Assembly: GCA_963818775.1 (NCBI GenBank)
Contig: CAWFUF010000010.1
Coordinates: 1 to 64,000 of the forward strand
Direction: 5' to 3'
Length of the DNA: 64,000 nucleotides
From: JAMXLO01 sp963818775
Lineage (GTDB): Bacteria > Pseudomonadota > Alphaproteobacteria > Acetobacterales > Acetobacteraceae
Shown: positions 56,688-64,000 of the stretch, one piece after another
How the letters are laid out: every line of letters starts with the position of its first letter
Numbering within the stretch: the first letter of the stretch is position 1
Translations under genes and position numbers: made by a program
Notes under the pieces: model-generated
Databases searched by the model: none
The model's input: only the letters and a program-made list of their open reading frames with translations
Told to the model about the DNA's origin: nothing

Positions 56688-56948
56688 ATGTCAGACGTCA
56701 GACAGCTTGGGCCAACGGACATCGCCAGGCAGGAGCTCCGCCAGCTCTTGGGCGTGGCTGAGCGGATCGGGATGGATGCAGACCGTCTGAGCCACTCGCT
56801 GGGGTTATCACGCGACGACTGGCAGAGCTGGCTTGGCATCCTGCACGACGCGCCGTTGCCATCGTACCCCGCGTTGCCGCGGCTGCTGCGCCACATTGGC
56901 TCCTGGACCAGCCGTCTGGATCGCATGGCAGAAGCAGCGTGCGCCTGA
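56688..56948 (+). CDS. Small helical protein, 86 residues
   Basis: ATG 56688 (MSDVRQLGPTDIARQELRQL), then GVAERIGMDADRLSHSLGLS with RDDWQSWLGILHD. The helix-turn-helix-like spacing (DADRLSHSLGLSRDDWQSWL) suggests a DNA-binding or antitoxin-type protein, but no family match is certain. Its gene faces the acyl-CoA dehydrogenase gene across 52 bases. No signal peptide. Confidence 0.5.
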   Translation: MSDVRQLGPTDIARQELRQLLGVAERIGMDADRLSHSLGLSRDDWQSWLGILHDAPLPSYPALPRLLRHIGSWTSRLDRMAEAACA

Positions 56949-57000
56949 CCGCGCATGACAAGGTTCGGCAGCGCCGCGCTTGCGCAGCACGGGCAGGTCG

Positions 57001-58200
57001 TCAGAGCGGTTGCATCGGCGGCAGGACGCCCGATGGATCGAGGCCGAGTTCGTGAATTGCCATGCTCCACAGACAGAAGTCCGCGGGCGGTGGCTGAATG
57101 GGGGCTATCGCGCCGTCGCGGAACAACTGCTCGAGGCGCGAGCCCTTGAAGATGTTGTGCGCGCCGCCGAGCGTCAGCGCGACACGGGTGATGCGGGTGA
57201 CGGCCTCGCCCACCACGTATTTCGCACGGTACAGCGCCGCGGTTGTCTCTTGTGTCGGTCCCTGCGTGTCGCTGAGCCAGGCGGAGCGATAGGTGATCAG
57301 GCGCGCCGCCTCCAGGTCGGCGCTCAGTTCCGCGATGTGCCGGCGCACGTCGGGATGATAGGCAAGCGGCTGCGCATAACCGTGCGGCTGCCGCGTATGC
57401 ATGACCCGGCGCAGCTCGTCGTACGCCGCAACGGCAATGCCGAGATAGACCGCCGTGTAGGAACCCCAGAACCAGTTCAGGAAATCGCTGCGGAAGCGCC
57501 TGGTGTCATCGGCCCGGAACAGCACCGCGCTGTCCGGCACGCGGCAATCCTCCAGTATCAGTGAGTCGCTGCGCGTCGCGCGCATCCCCAACGTGTCCCA
57601 GTTGGCGTTCACTCGCCGTCCGGGCGCGCCGCGCGGCACCAGCAGCAGCATGCCGGCGGACGGGCTTATCGCATCGTCGGGATAGGCCATCACCATGACA
57701 TGGTCGGCGGCCTCCAGCATCGAGGCGAACATCTTTCGCCCGGTGATGCTGTAGCCGCCATCCACACGTTGCGCCCGCGCGGTGAGTGGTCGCTCGCCGA
57801 TCAGCGACGTGGTACCAGGCTCGGAAAAGTTGCCGCCGATGAGTTTATGCTGGCGAACCACGAGGTCGGCGATGAGTTCCTTCGCGGCGGGAGCGACCTC
57901 GGTGCTTTGCAGCACGGGCATGACGACGGAGGCATGCATGTTGAACGCGAGCGCGGTGGAGGGACAGCCCTGGCCCAGTGCCTCATAGGCGATCGTGTGG
58001 TCGAGGAAGCTGGCGCCGCTGCCGCCCCATTCCTTGCCGATCGTGAGTTCGAGAAAGCCTTCTGATCGGAGCCGGTCGTAGTTCTCGATGGGATGTGAAG
58101 CGTCCCGGTCGTGCTCGGCGGATCGGATGGCGAAGTCGGCGGCGAGGTCCAGGCAACGTTGCTGGAGGTGGCGCTGGTCTGCGGTGAGGGCGAAATCCAT
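57001..58200 (-). CDS. Acyl-CoA dehydrogenase family protein
   Basis: 399 residues. ATG 58200 (MDFALTADQRHLQQRCLDLA). FAD/acyl-CoA fold features: GFLELTIGKEWGGSGASFLD, GGNFSEPGTTSLIGERPLTA (middle domain), NWDTLGMRATRSDSLILEDC and ALTLGGAHNIFKGSRLEQLF (C-terminal helical domain, in place of the usual R-D-x-x-x-x-x-I-Y-E-G-T). The catalytic Glu position is not certain. Oxidises an acyl-CoA or an analogue. The gene upstream on the same strand (BNR protein) is separated by a REP-like repeat, so it probably has its own promoter. Confidence 0.85.
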   Translation of the reverse strand: MDFALTADQRHLQQRCLDLAADFAIRSAEHDRDASHPIENYDRLRSEGFLELTIGKEWGGSGASFLDHTIAYEALGQGCPSTALAFNMHASVVMPVLQSTEVAPAAKELIADLVVRQHKLIGGNFSEPGTTSLIGERPLTARAQRVDGGYSITGRKMFASMLEAADHVMVMAYPDDAISPSAGMLLLVPRGAPGRRVNANWDTLGMRATRSDSLILEDCRVPDSAVLFRADDTRRFRSDFLNWFWGSYTAVYLGIAVAAYDELRRVMHTRQPHGYAQPLAYHPDVRRHIAELSADLEAARLITYRSAWLSDTQGPTQETTAALYRAKYVVGEAVTRITRVALTLGGAHNIFKGSRLEQLFRDGAIAPIQPPPADFCLWSMAIHELGLDPSGVLPPMQPL

Positions 58201-58235
58201 GGTTCTCAGTTGGATGGGGAGATACCGGTTTTGGC

Positions 58236-58283
58236 GCGGCCCCCTCCCCCCAACCCCCTCCCGGGAGGGGAGGGGGAGTGGTG
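58236..58283. repeat. REP-like GC-rich palindromic repeat, copy 3
   Basis: CCCCCTCCCCCCAACCCCCT, CCCGGGAGGGGAGGGGGAGTGG: the clearest palindrome of the three copies in the window, with a CCCGGGAG centre. It sits between two minus-strand genes. Confidence 0.65.
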
Positions 58284-58295
58284 GTGCGCGTCTAT

Positions 58296-59345
58296 TCAGC
58301 CGCGGGCGAGGGCATAGATCTGCGTGCCGCCGGGCGGGGTTGGATGCGCGCTCCAGCTCTCGCCGCTGTCCCGGCTGCTGTACACTTCGCCGCCGTTGGT
58401 CGCGCATGACATCAACGCTGGCTGGCGTTCATCGAATGCCAGCGCGAACATCGTGTGTGGCGGCTTCGTGCCCAAATCCACATTCGTCCAAGTATCGCCG
58501 CCGTCGCCGCTGTACAGCAGCACGCCGGTGTCGCTCTGGAAGTTGGCGCCCGCGGCGACGAACAGCTTGCGTGGATTGCCTGGCACCTCGTGGATGTCGC
58601 GGCAGTAGATCTGGCCCTTCGCGTTCAGAGCATCGAGCTTCACGTGCCGCCAATGATCGCCGGCATCGGCGCTGTGGAACATTCCGGCGCGGCCTATGCC
58701 GATCACCGTGCCGGGGCGCCAGCGGCTGACCAAAACGCCGTGCATGTCCACCGCATCGTCGTTCAGGTACTGGCCGTGGCTCAGGTTCTCCCAGTGCTCG
58801 CCGCCGTCGGTTGAGCGGATTGTGCCGCCGACCTCGATGGCGGCGTACAGGTGGTCCGGCTGGTTGACGCTGGCATCCATCATCAGCACGCGCTTGGCGG
58901 GATTGGCGCCGGGTGCGGTGGTGATCTCGGGGAAGCGCACACCAACCGGCAGGCGGGCCCAACGTTCACCGGCGTCGTCGCTGCGATAGATCTCGCAGTT
59001 CTCGTAGCCGATGAATATCGTGTCGGGATCGTGCGGGTGGAACAGGATCGACCACACGGGCAGGCCGTGGTCGGCGATGGGCACCTTCTCCCAGTGTTCG
59101 CCGCGGTCCGTGCTGCGATAGGGTCCCGATTGGGTGCCGGCGTAGATGATTTCTGGATGCAGCGGGTGCACCGCGAGCGCGCGGATCGCCGGCGCCTCGG
59201 GTAGCCCGGTGTGCATTGGCTGCCATTCGTTGTCGCCGTCGGTGAGGCGGTAGAGGCCGGCGTGAACCGTGCGGCCACGTCCGGTTTCTCCGGCCAGGCC
59301 GAGGTAGATGAAGGATCGCTGGTCGTTCGCTCCGTTGGTCGCCAT
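58296..59345 (-). CDS. BNR/sialidase-like beta-propeller protein
   Basis: 349 residues from ATG 59345 (MATNGANDQRSFIYLGLAGE). Repeated Asp-box motifs S-x-D-x-G-x-x-W: RSTDRGEHWEKV, RSDDAGERWARL, RSTDGGEHWENL, HSADAGDHWRHV, SGDGGDTWTNV, SSRDSGESWSAH. It folds as a six- or seven-bladed propeller of the VPS10/sortilin-like or exo-sialidase-like class. No signal peptide, so possibly cytoplasmic. No catalytic triad of sialidases can be assigned. Function unknown. Confidence 0.82.
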   Translation of the reverse strand: MATNGANDQRSFIYLGLAGETGRGRTVHAGLYRLTDGDNEWQPMHTGLPEAPAIRALAVHPLHPEIIYAGTQSGPYRSTDRGEHWEKVPIADHGLPVWSILFHPHDPDTIFIGYENCEIYRSDDAGERWARLPVGVRFPEITTAPGANPAKRVLMMDASVNQPDHLYAAIEVGGTIRSTDGGEHWENLSHGQYLNDDAVDMHGVLVSRWRPGTVIGIGRAGMFHSADAGDHWRHVKLDALNAKGQIYCRDIHEVPGNPRKLFVAAGANFQSDTGVLLYSGDGGDTWTNVDLGTKPPHTMFALAFDERQPALMSCATNGGEVYSSRDSGESWSAHPTPPGGTQIYALARG

Positions 59346-59484
59346 GGGATCGCCCTCCGATCTGCAAGTCGGACCAGCTTGGCAAGGCTTGCGGGGAGAC
59401 CGCAAGGCGGCACGAAGAGATTGTGGTGCGTGTTTCGCTGAATCGTGACATCATGTCGGATGTGAAACCCGAAAGGATGTGGCT

Positions 59485-59625
59485 GTGGCCAAGGGGCAGA
59501 AGAGATCCAACCGCGAAGCCAAAAAGCCTAAGAAGACCGCTGCGGAACGGCTGAAGGCTAGCCAGTCAGCAGCAAACGTTCAGCTTGCACGCATGGGCGA
59601 CAAGGACGCTGCGAAGAAGTCCTAG
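59485..59625 (+). CDS. Small basic protein (46 residues, MAKGQKRSNREAKKPKK type)
   Basis: GTG 59485 with GAAAGGA seven bases upstream. VAKGQKRSNREAKKPKKTAA, ERLKASQSAANVQLARMGDK, DAAKKS: Lys-rich, disordered. Tiny proteins with this opening are widespread in alphaproteobacteria. The role is unknown (perhaps nucleic-acid binding). Confidence 0.65.
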   Translation: MAKGQKRSNREAKKPKKTAAERLKASQSAANVQLARMGDKDAAKKS

Positions 59626-59643
59626 CGGTCCCAGCCGCGGCGG

Positions 59644-59859
59644 CTAATTATCAGGCCGATCGGTTTTCTTGTTGGCCGCGACGCGATTGCGGCGGATAGC
59701 CTCTGCTGTGACCTCAGCCGAGACCCGCGCCAGGACCCCCTCGAGCCCTGGCGCCGATGTGGTATTCAGTTCCTCGGCGGCGCGACGCAACGCCTCACGT
59801 CGCAGCAGACGAGCGGTCATCGCGTCGAACTGCGGATCCGGTGCATCCTGGTCTGCCAT
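59644..59859 (-). CDS. Hypothetical protein, 71 residues
   Basis: ATG 59859 (MADQDAPDPQFDAMTARLLR, REALRRAAEELNTTSAPGLE, GVLARVSAEVTAEAIRRNRV) with GGGAGAAT upstream. Helical, basic C-terminus. It lies immediately after groEL on the same strand, so it may be the last gene of the operon or a separate unit. Confidence 0.5.
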   Translation of the reverse strand: MADQDAPDPQFDAMTARLLRREALRRAAEELNTTSAPGLEGVLARVSAEVTAEAIRRNRVAANKKTDRPDN

Positions 59860-59880
59860 CAAATTCTCCCAGGGGCTGAG

Positions 59881-59915
59881 TGGGCGGCTCGTGCAACAGC
59901 GGGCCGCCCATTTTT
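59881..59915 (+). terminator. Rho-independent terminator (plus-strand direction)
   Basis: TGGGCGGC (59881-59888) pairs with GCCGCCCA (59903-59910), followed by TTTTT. The orientation protects groEL from plus-strand read-through, for example from the small gene at 59485. Confidence 0.6.
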
Positions 59916-59918
59916 CGC

Positions 59919-61553
<1,635 letters not shown>

Positions 61554-61589
61554 TTGCTTATCCTTCCTGAAATCGATGAAATGGGCTGA

Positions 61590-61907
61590 TCATGCGGCCT
61601 TTTTCTTGACGGCCGGACTGCCCTCGATGATGCCCATGACGTCGGACTCCTTCATGATGAGGAGCTCTTCTCCGTCGATTTTCACCTCGGTTCCTGACCA
61701 CTTGCCGAACAGGATGCGATCGCCGGATTTCAGCTCGAGAGCGACAATCTGGCCTTGCTCGTTGCGGGCCCCTGGACCGGCAGCGACGACCTCACCCTCC
61801 ATCGGCTTTTCCTGGGCGGTGTCGGGGATGATGATACCGCCCACAGTCTTCTCTTCGGGAGTGAGGCGGCGGATCACGACCCGATCGTGCAACGGACGAA
61901 ATTTCAT
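61590..61907 (-). CDS. groS: Co-chaperonin GroES
   Basis: 105 residues from ATG 61907 (MKFRPLHDRVVIRRL). Starts at 61925 and 61937 are in frame, but the family starts at MKFRPLHDR. The mobile loop and roof are standard: EEKTVGGIIIPDTAQEKPME, then GEVVAAGPGARNEQG. LELKSGDRILFGKWSGTEVK ends the fold. The C-terminal end AVKKKAA is a little extended. It heads the groES-groEL operon. Confidence 0.93.
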   Translation of the reverse strand: MKFRPLHDRVVIRRLTPEEKTVGGIIIPDTAQEKPMEGEVVAAGPGARNEQGQIVALELKSGDRILFGKWSGTEVKIDGEELLIMKESDVMGIIEGSPAVKKKAA

Positions 61908-61991
61908 GAGGTTTTTGACTAACATGGTGCCAGCCATCGAAGGCTGGTCGGCTTGCCCTGTGCCCCGTCCGCACGCTCAGGCGCAGATTAA

Positions 61992-62018
61992 CTGGCACTC
62001 TAGTCTTGGGAGTGCCAA
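61992..62018. promoter_or_regulatory. CIRCE element (HrcA operator)
   Basis: CTGGCACTC, a 9-base spacer (TAGTCTTGG), then GAGTGCCAA. It fits the consensus TTAGCACTC-N9-GAGTGCTAA with one outer mismatch on each arm. About 85 bases before groES. Heat-shock control by HrcA is the established role. Confidence 0.82.
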
Positions 62019-62234
62019 CCACTTGGGGTCCGGGACGTTCGTATTCAAGCCGCCGTCGCAACTCTTCAAACTGTCAGCGGCATCCGCGACCCGGTCTGAT
62101 TGCGGACGTCGGCGAACTCGGCACCCGCGCTGCTGGTCGACACCCATTCAACAGGCAGCCTCTCGCGTGCATGGGTGGCCGCTGTCTGCTAGCTTCGCGC
62201 AATCCACATGTTCGGCGCCAAAGGAGCCCTGACC

Positions 62235-63023
62235 ATGCCCGTCGTCGAAACTGAGCGCCACGGCCAGATCCTGGTGGTGCGAATGAACCGGCCGGAGCGG
62301 CTGAACGCGCTCAATCACGAAATGCGCACGGAGCTTGCGCAGACGTGGAGTGAATTTCGCCATAGCGACGAAATGGAAGTGGCGATCTTCACCGGCGCCG
62401 GCCGCGCATTCTGCGCCGGCGAGGACATGAAGGAATTGCTGGCAAACGGCGCACCCGGTGGCAGGCGCCCGGCCATCGAGGACCCGTTCATGTCGGGTGC
62501 GCTGGAAAAGCCGGTGATCGCCGCGGTGAACGGCTTTGCCATGGGTGGCGGCTTCATGCTGGTCGAGCGCACAGACCTGCGCGTCGCCGTCCGCGGCGCG
62601 GTGTTCGAGGTGTCGGAGGCGAAGCGCTGGCTGCTCGGTGGTTACAACCACGGCCACATCGCCAACCTGCCGTATCCGATCGCGATGGAGATGGCACTTG
62701 GTTTCCGCTTCACCGCCGAGCGGTTCTATGACGTGGGCTTCCTGAACCGCCTGGTCGACGCCGATGAGTTGTTGCCGAGTGCGCTCGCCATGGCGGAGCA
62801 TCTGTTGACGCTGCCGCCGGCCTCGCGCGTCAACACCGTGCACATGATGCGACAGATGCGCCCGGCGCCGTCGGCGGATCAGCAACGGCTGGCGGACGCG
62901 TTGCATGAGCATGGCGCCAAGAGCGACCTGATGGAATCGCGCGCAGCGTTTGCCGAGAAGCGGTCGCCGCGGTTCAAGGGCTGGGATGATCCGCAGGACC
63001 GCTATCGGCTTCCGAAGCTGTAG
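62235..63023 (+). CDS. Enoyl-CoA hydratase/isomerase family protein
   Basis: 262 residues. ATG 62235 (MPVVETERHGQILVVRMNRP) with AAAGGAG eight bases before it. Crotonase signatures: PERLNALNHEMR, FTGAGRAFCAGEDMKELLAN (oxyanion hole), KPVIAAVNGFAMGGGFMLVE. One of the two usual catalytic Glu positions is replaced (EAKRWLLGGYNHG), so the exact reaction may differ from hydratase. Cytosolic. Likely in fatty acid or aromatic acyl-CoA metabolism. Confidence 0.82.
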   Translation: MPVVETERHGQILVVRMNRPERLNALNHEMRTELAQTWSEFRHSDEMEVAIFTGAGRAFCAGEDMKELLANGAPGGRRPAIEDPFMSGALEKPVIAAVNGFAMGGGFMLVERTDLRVAVRGAVFEVSEAKRWLLGGYNHGHIANLPYPIAMEMALGFRFTAERFYDVGFLNRLVDADELLPSALAMAEHLLTLPPASRVNTVHMMRQMRPAPSADQQRLADALHEHGAKSDLMESRAAFAEKRSPRFKGWDDPQDRYRLPKL

Positions 63024-63025
63024 CG

Positions 63026-63307
63026 TCAGCGGACCTCGACGTCCTCCCAGAAGCCGACGCGATCGCGCACCTGCGCCATCTTCGGCTGCGGCGCTTCATA
63101 GATCCAGGCGTTGCGCACGTGACGGACGCCGTCGATGACCACGTCGTAGAACTGCACGCCGTGCGGGCATTCACGATCATGGTCTGTCTTCGGTGCCTTC
63201 TCCAGCCAATCCATGCGAACCGCCGATGGCGGGAAGTAGTGGTAGCCGCCGGTTTCGACGATGTCGTCGCTGGCAGCGATCTGATGACCGTTGAGGACTG
63301 CTTGCAT
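63026..63307 (-). CDS. DUF427-family protein
   Basis: 93 residues. ATG 63307 with AAGGAGG upstream. MQAVLNGHQIAASDDIVETG, YHYFPPSAVRMDWLEK, CPHGVQFYDVVIDG and RVGFWEDVEVR are the DUF427 pattern (N-G-x-x-x-A-x-S, H-Y-F-P, C-P-x-x-x-x-x-Y-D-V-V-V-D-G). The family is small, beta-rich and of unknown biochemical role. It converges with the hydratase gene two bases apart. Intact. Confidence 0.82.
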   Translation of the reverse strand: MQAVLNGHQIAASDDIVETGGYHYFPPSAVRMDWLEKAPKTDHDRECPHGVQFYDVVIDGVRHVRNAWIYEAPQPKMAQVRDRVGFWEDVEVR

Positions 63308-63499
63308 CCGCCGGTTCCTCCTTGCTTGGAAGGGTATCCGGCAGAGAGCTAGCGCCGCGCGACAGTAACGACAACCCCCTGGCCTCTCCAGCGACGCATG
63401 CCTCGTCGTCGGCGACGCAGTGTTGCGATCGCTGCGAAAAGGCGAGACGCTAGCCGGGACGGCTATGAACCGGGGGAAATCGACGAAGGAGGGGAACCC

Positions 63500-64000
63500 A
63501 TGAAATATGACGTAGTGATCGTCGGCGGCGGAGCGGCTGGTTCGGTAATGGCCGGCCGATTGGCGGCAAACACGCATACTTCCGTGCTGTTGCTGGAGGC
63601 CGGGCCGGATTACCCCGATCCAGCTAATCTTCCCAACGAAATCAAGTTCGGTCACACGCGCTTCGCCGAAGCGCCGGATTCACAGCACAACTGGGCCTTG
63701 CGCGGCACCATCACCGAGGAGCAAGGCACGATCCACGTCGCGCAGGGCAAGGTGATCGGGGGAGGCTCGTCGATCAACGGTCAGGCCATGCAGCGGGGCT
63801 TCCGCGAGGATTTCAATTCTTGGGCGGCACTCGGCAACGATGAATGGTCGTACGACAAGATCCTGCCGTACTTTCGCAAATCGGAGCGTGACCTCGACAT
63901 TCAGGATGATTGCCACGGCTCGGATGGACCGATGCAGGTCAGGCGCCGTCAGTCAGGTCCCTGTCCTACCATCCAACAGGCCTTCCATGCAGCCTGTGTG
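63500..64000 (+). CDS. GMC-family oxidoreductase (partial, N-terminal)
   Basis: ATG 63500 behind GGAGGGG opens MKYDVVIVGGGAAGSVMAGR with the Rossmann G-x-G-x-x-G, then LLLEAGPDYP. GKVIGGGSSINGQAMQRGFR is the GMC signature 1. The gene runs off the right edge after 167 codons. FAD-dependent alcohol/sugar-type dehydrogenase (choline dehydrogenase-like). Catalytic His residues lie beyond the window. Confidence 0.9.
   Translation, partial: MKYDVVIVGGGAAGSVMAGRLAANTHTSVLLLEAGPDYPDPANLPNEIKFGHTRFAEAPDSQHNWALRGTITEEQGTIHVAQGKVIGGGSSINGQAMQRGFREDFNSWAALGNDEWSYDKILPYFRKSERDLDIQDDCHGSDGPMQVRRRQSGPCPTIQQAFHAACV

Overview
The window looks like an alphaproteobacterial chromosome, most likely Acetobacteraceae or a close relative. 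The evidence is the very high GC content, an IS1380-type element (a family first known from Acetobacter), the HrcA/CIRCE-controlled groESL, and the general gene style. This assignment is inference from protein style, with no marker phylogeny. The region is an accessory-rich stretch with many dead genes between blocks of healthy chromosome.

Region 1 (about 0.2-14.8 kb) is an eroded defence island on the minus strand. Read in transcription order it holds a helix-turn-helix/ParA-type ATPase, two small proteins, an SNF2-type helicase with a DUF3883-like tail, a DUF1156 DNA methylase with a zinc ribbon, a protein with a restriction-type HsdR N-terminal domain, and a DUF499 AAA+ ATPase. The helicase-methylase-ATPase trio matches the architecture published as the Hma anti-phage system. 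All the large genes carry several frameshifts. The methylase is also cut inside its SAM-binding motif by a 1.7-kb IS1380-family element with perfect 17-bp ends and a CTAA target duplication. A FitAB toxin-antitoxin relic and a 3' fragment of a tRNA gene close the island, then an intact tRNA-Arg(CCT) follows.

Region 2 (15-20.8 kb) has a frameshifted conserved protein with a C-terminal winged-helix-like part, a tiny lipoprotein, a collapsed IS701-type transposase and about 1.6 kb with no recognisable gene. Region 3 (20.8-27.6 kb) is a clean carbohydrate locus: a divergent cupin (phosphomannose-isomerase type), a LacI regulator with a visible operator, a binding protein, two permeases, an ATPase and a GH63-like glycosidase. 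It is best read as uptake and hydrolysis of a small glucoside or mannoside such as glucosyl- or mannosylglycerate. Region 4 (27.6-38.5 kb) mixes small secreted or membrane proteins, IS1182 and IS66 relics, an MFS transporter, a pentapeptide-repeat protein and a frameshifted SLC13-type transporter.

Region 5 (38.5-44.2 kb) is healthy. It has a tightly coupled minus-strand operon (DUF2946-like protein, PCu(A)C copper chaperone, two paralogous ferritin-like di-iron proteins), then sseA-metC sulfur genes and a lytic transglycosylase. Region 6 (44.5-50.7 kb) has two IS66-type elements, one complete with an 8-bp target duplication, and a dead SIR2-like gene. Region 7 (50.7-64 kb) has a cyclase-family protein, mntH-mntR with a palindromic operator, small secreted proteins, a cytochrome c relic, an acyl-CoA dehydrogenase, a BNR-repeat protein, groESL with CIRCE, an enoyl-CoA hydratase, a DUF427 protein and the start of a GMC oxidoreductase.
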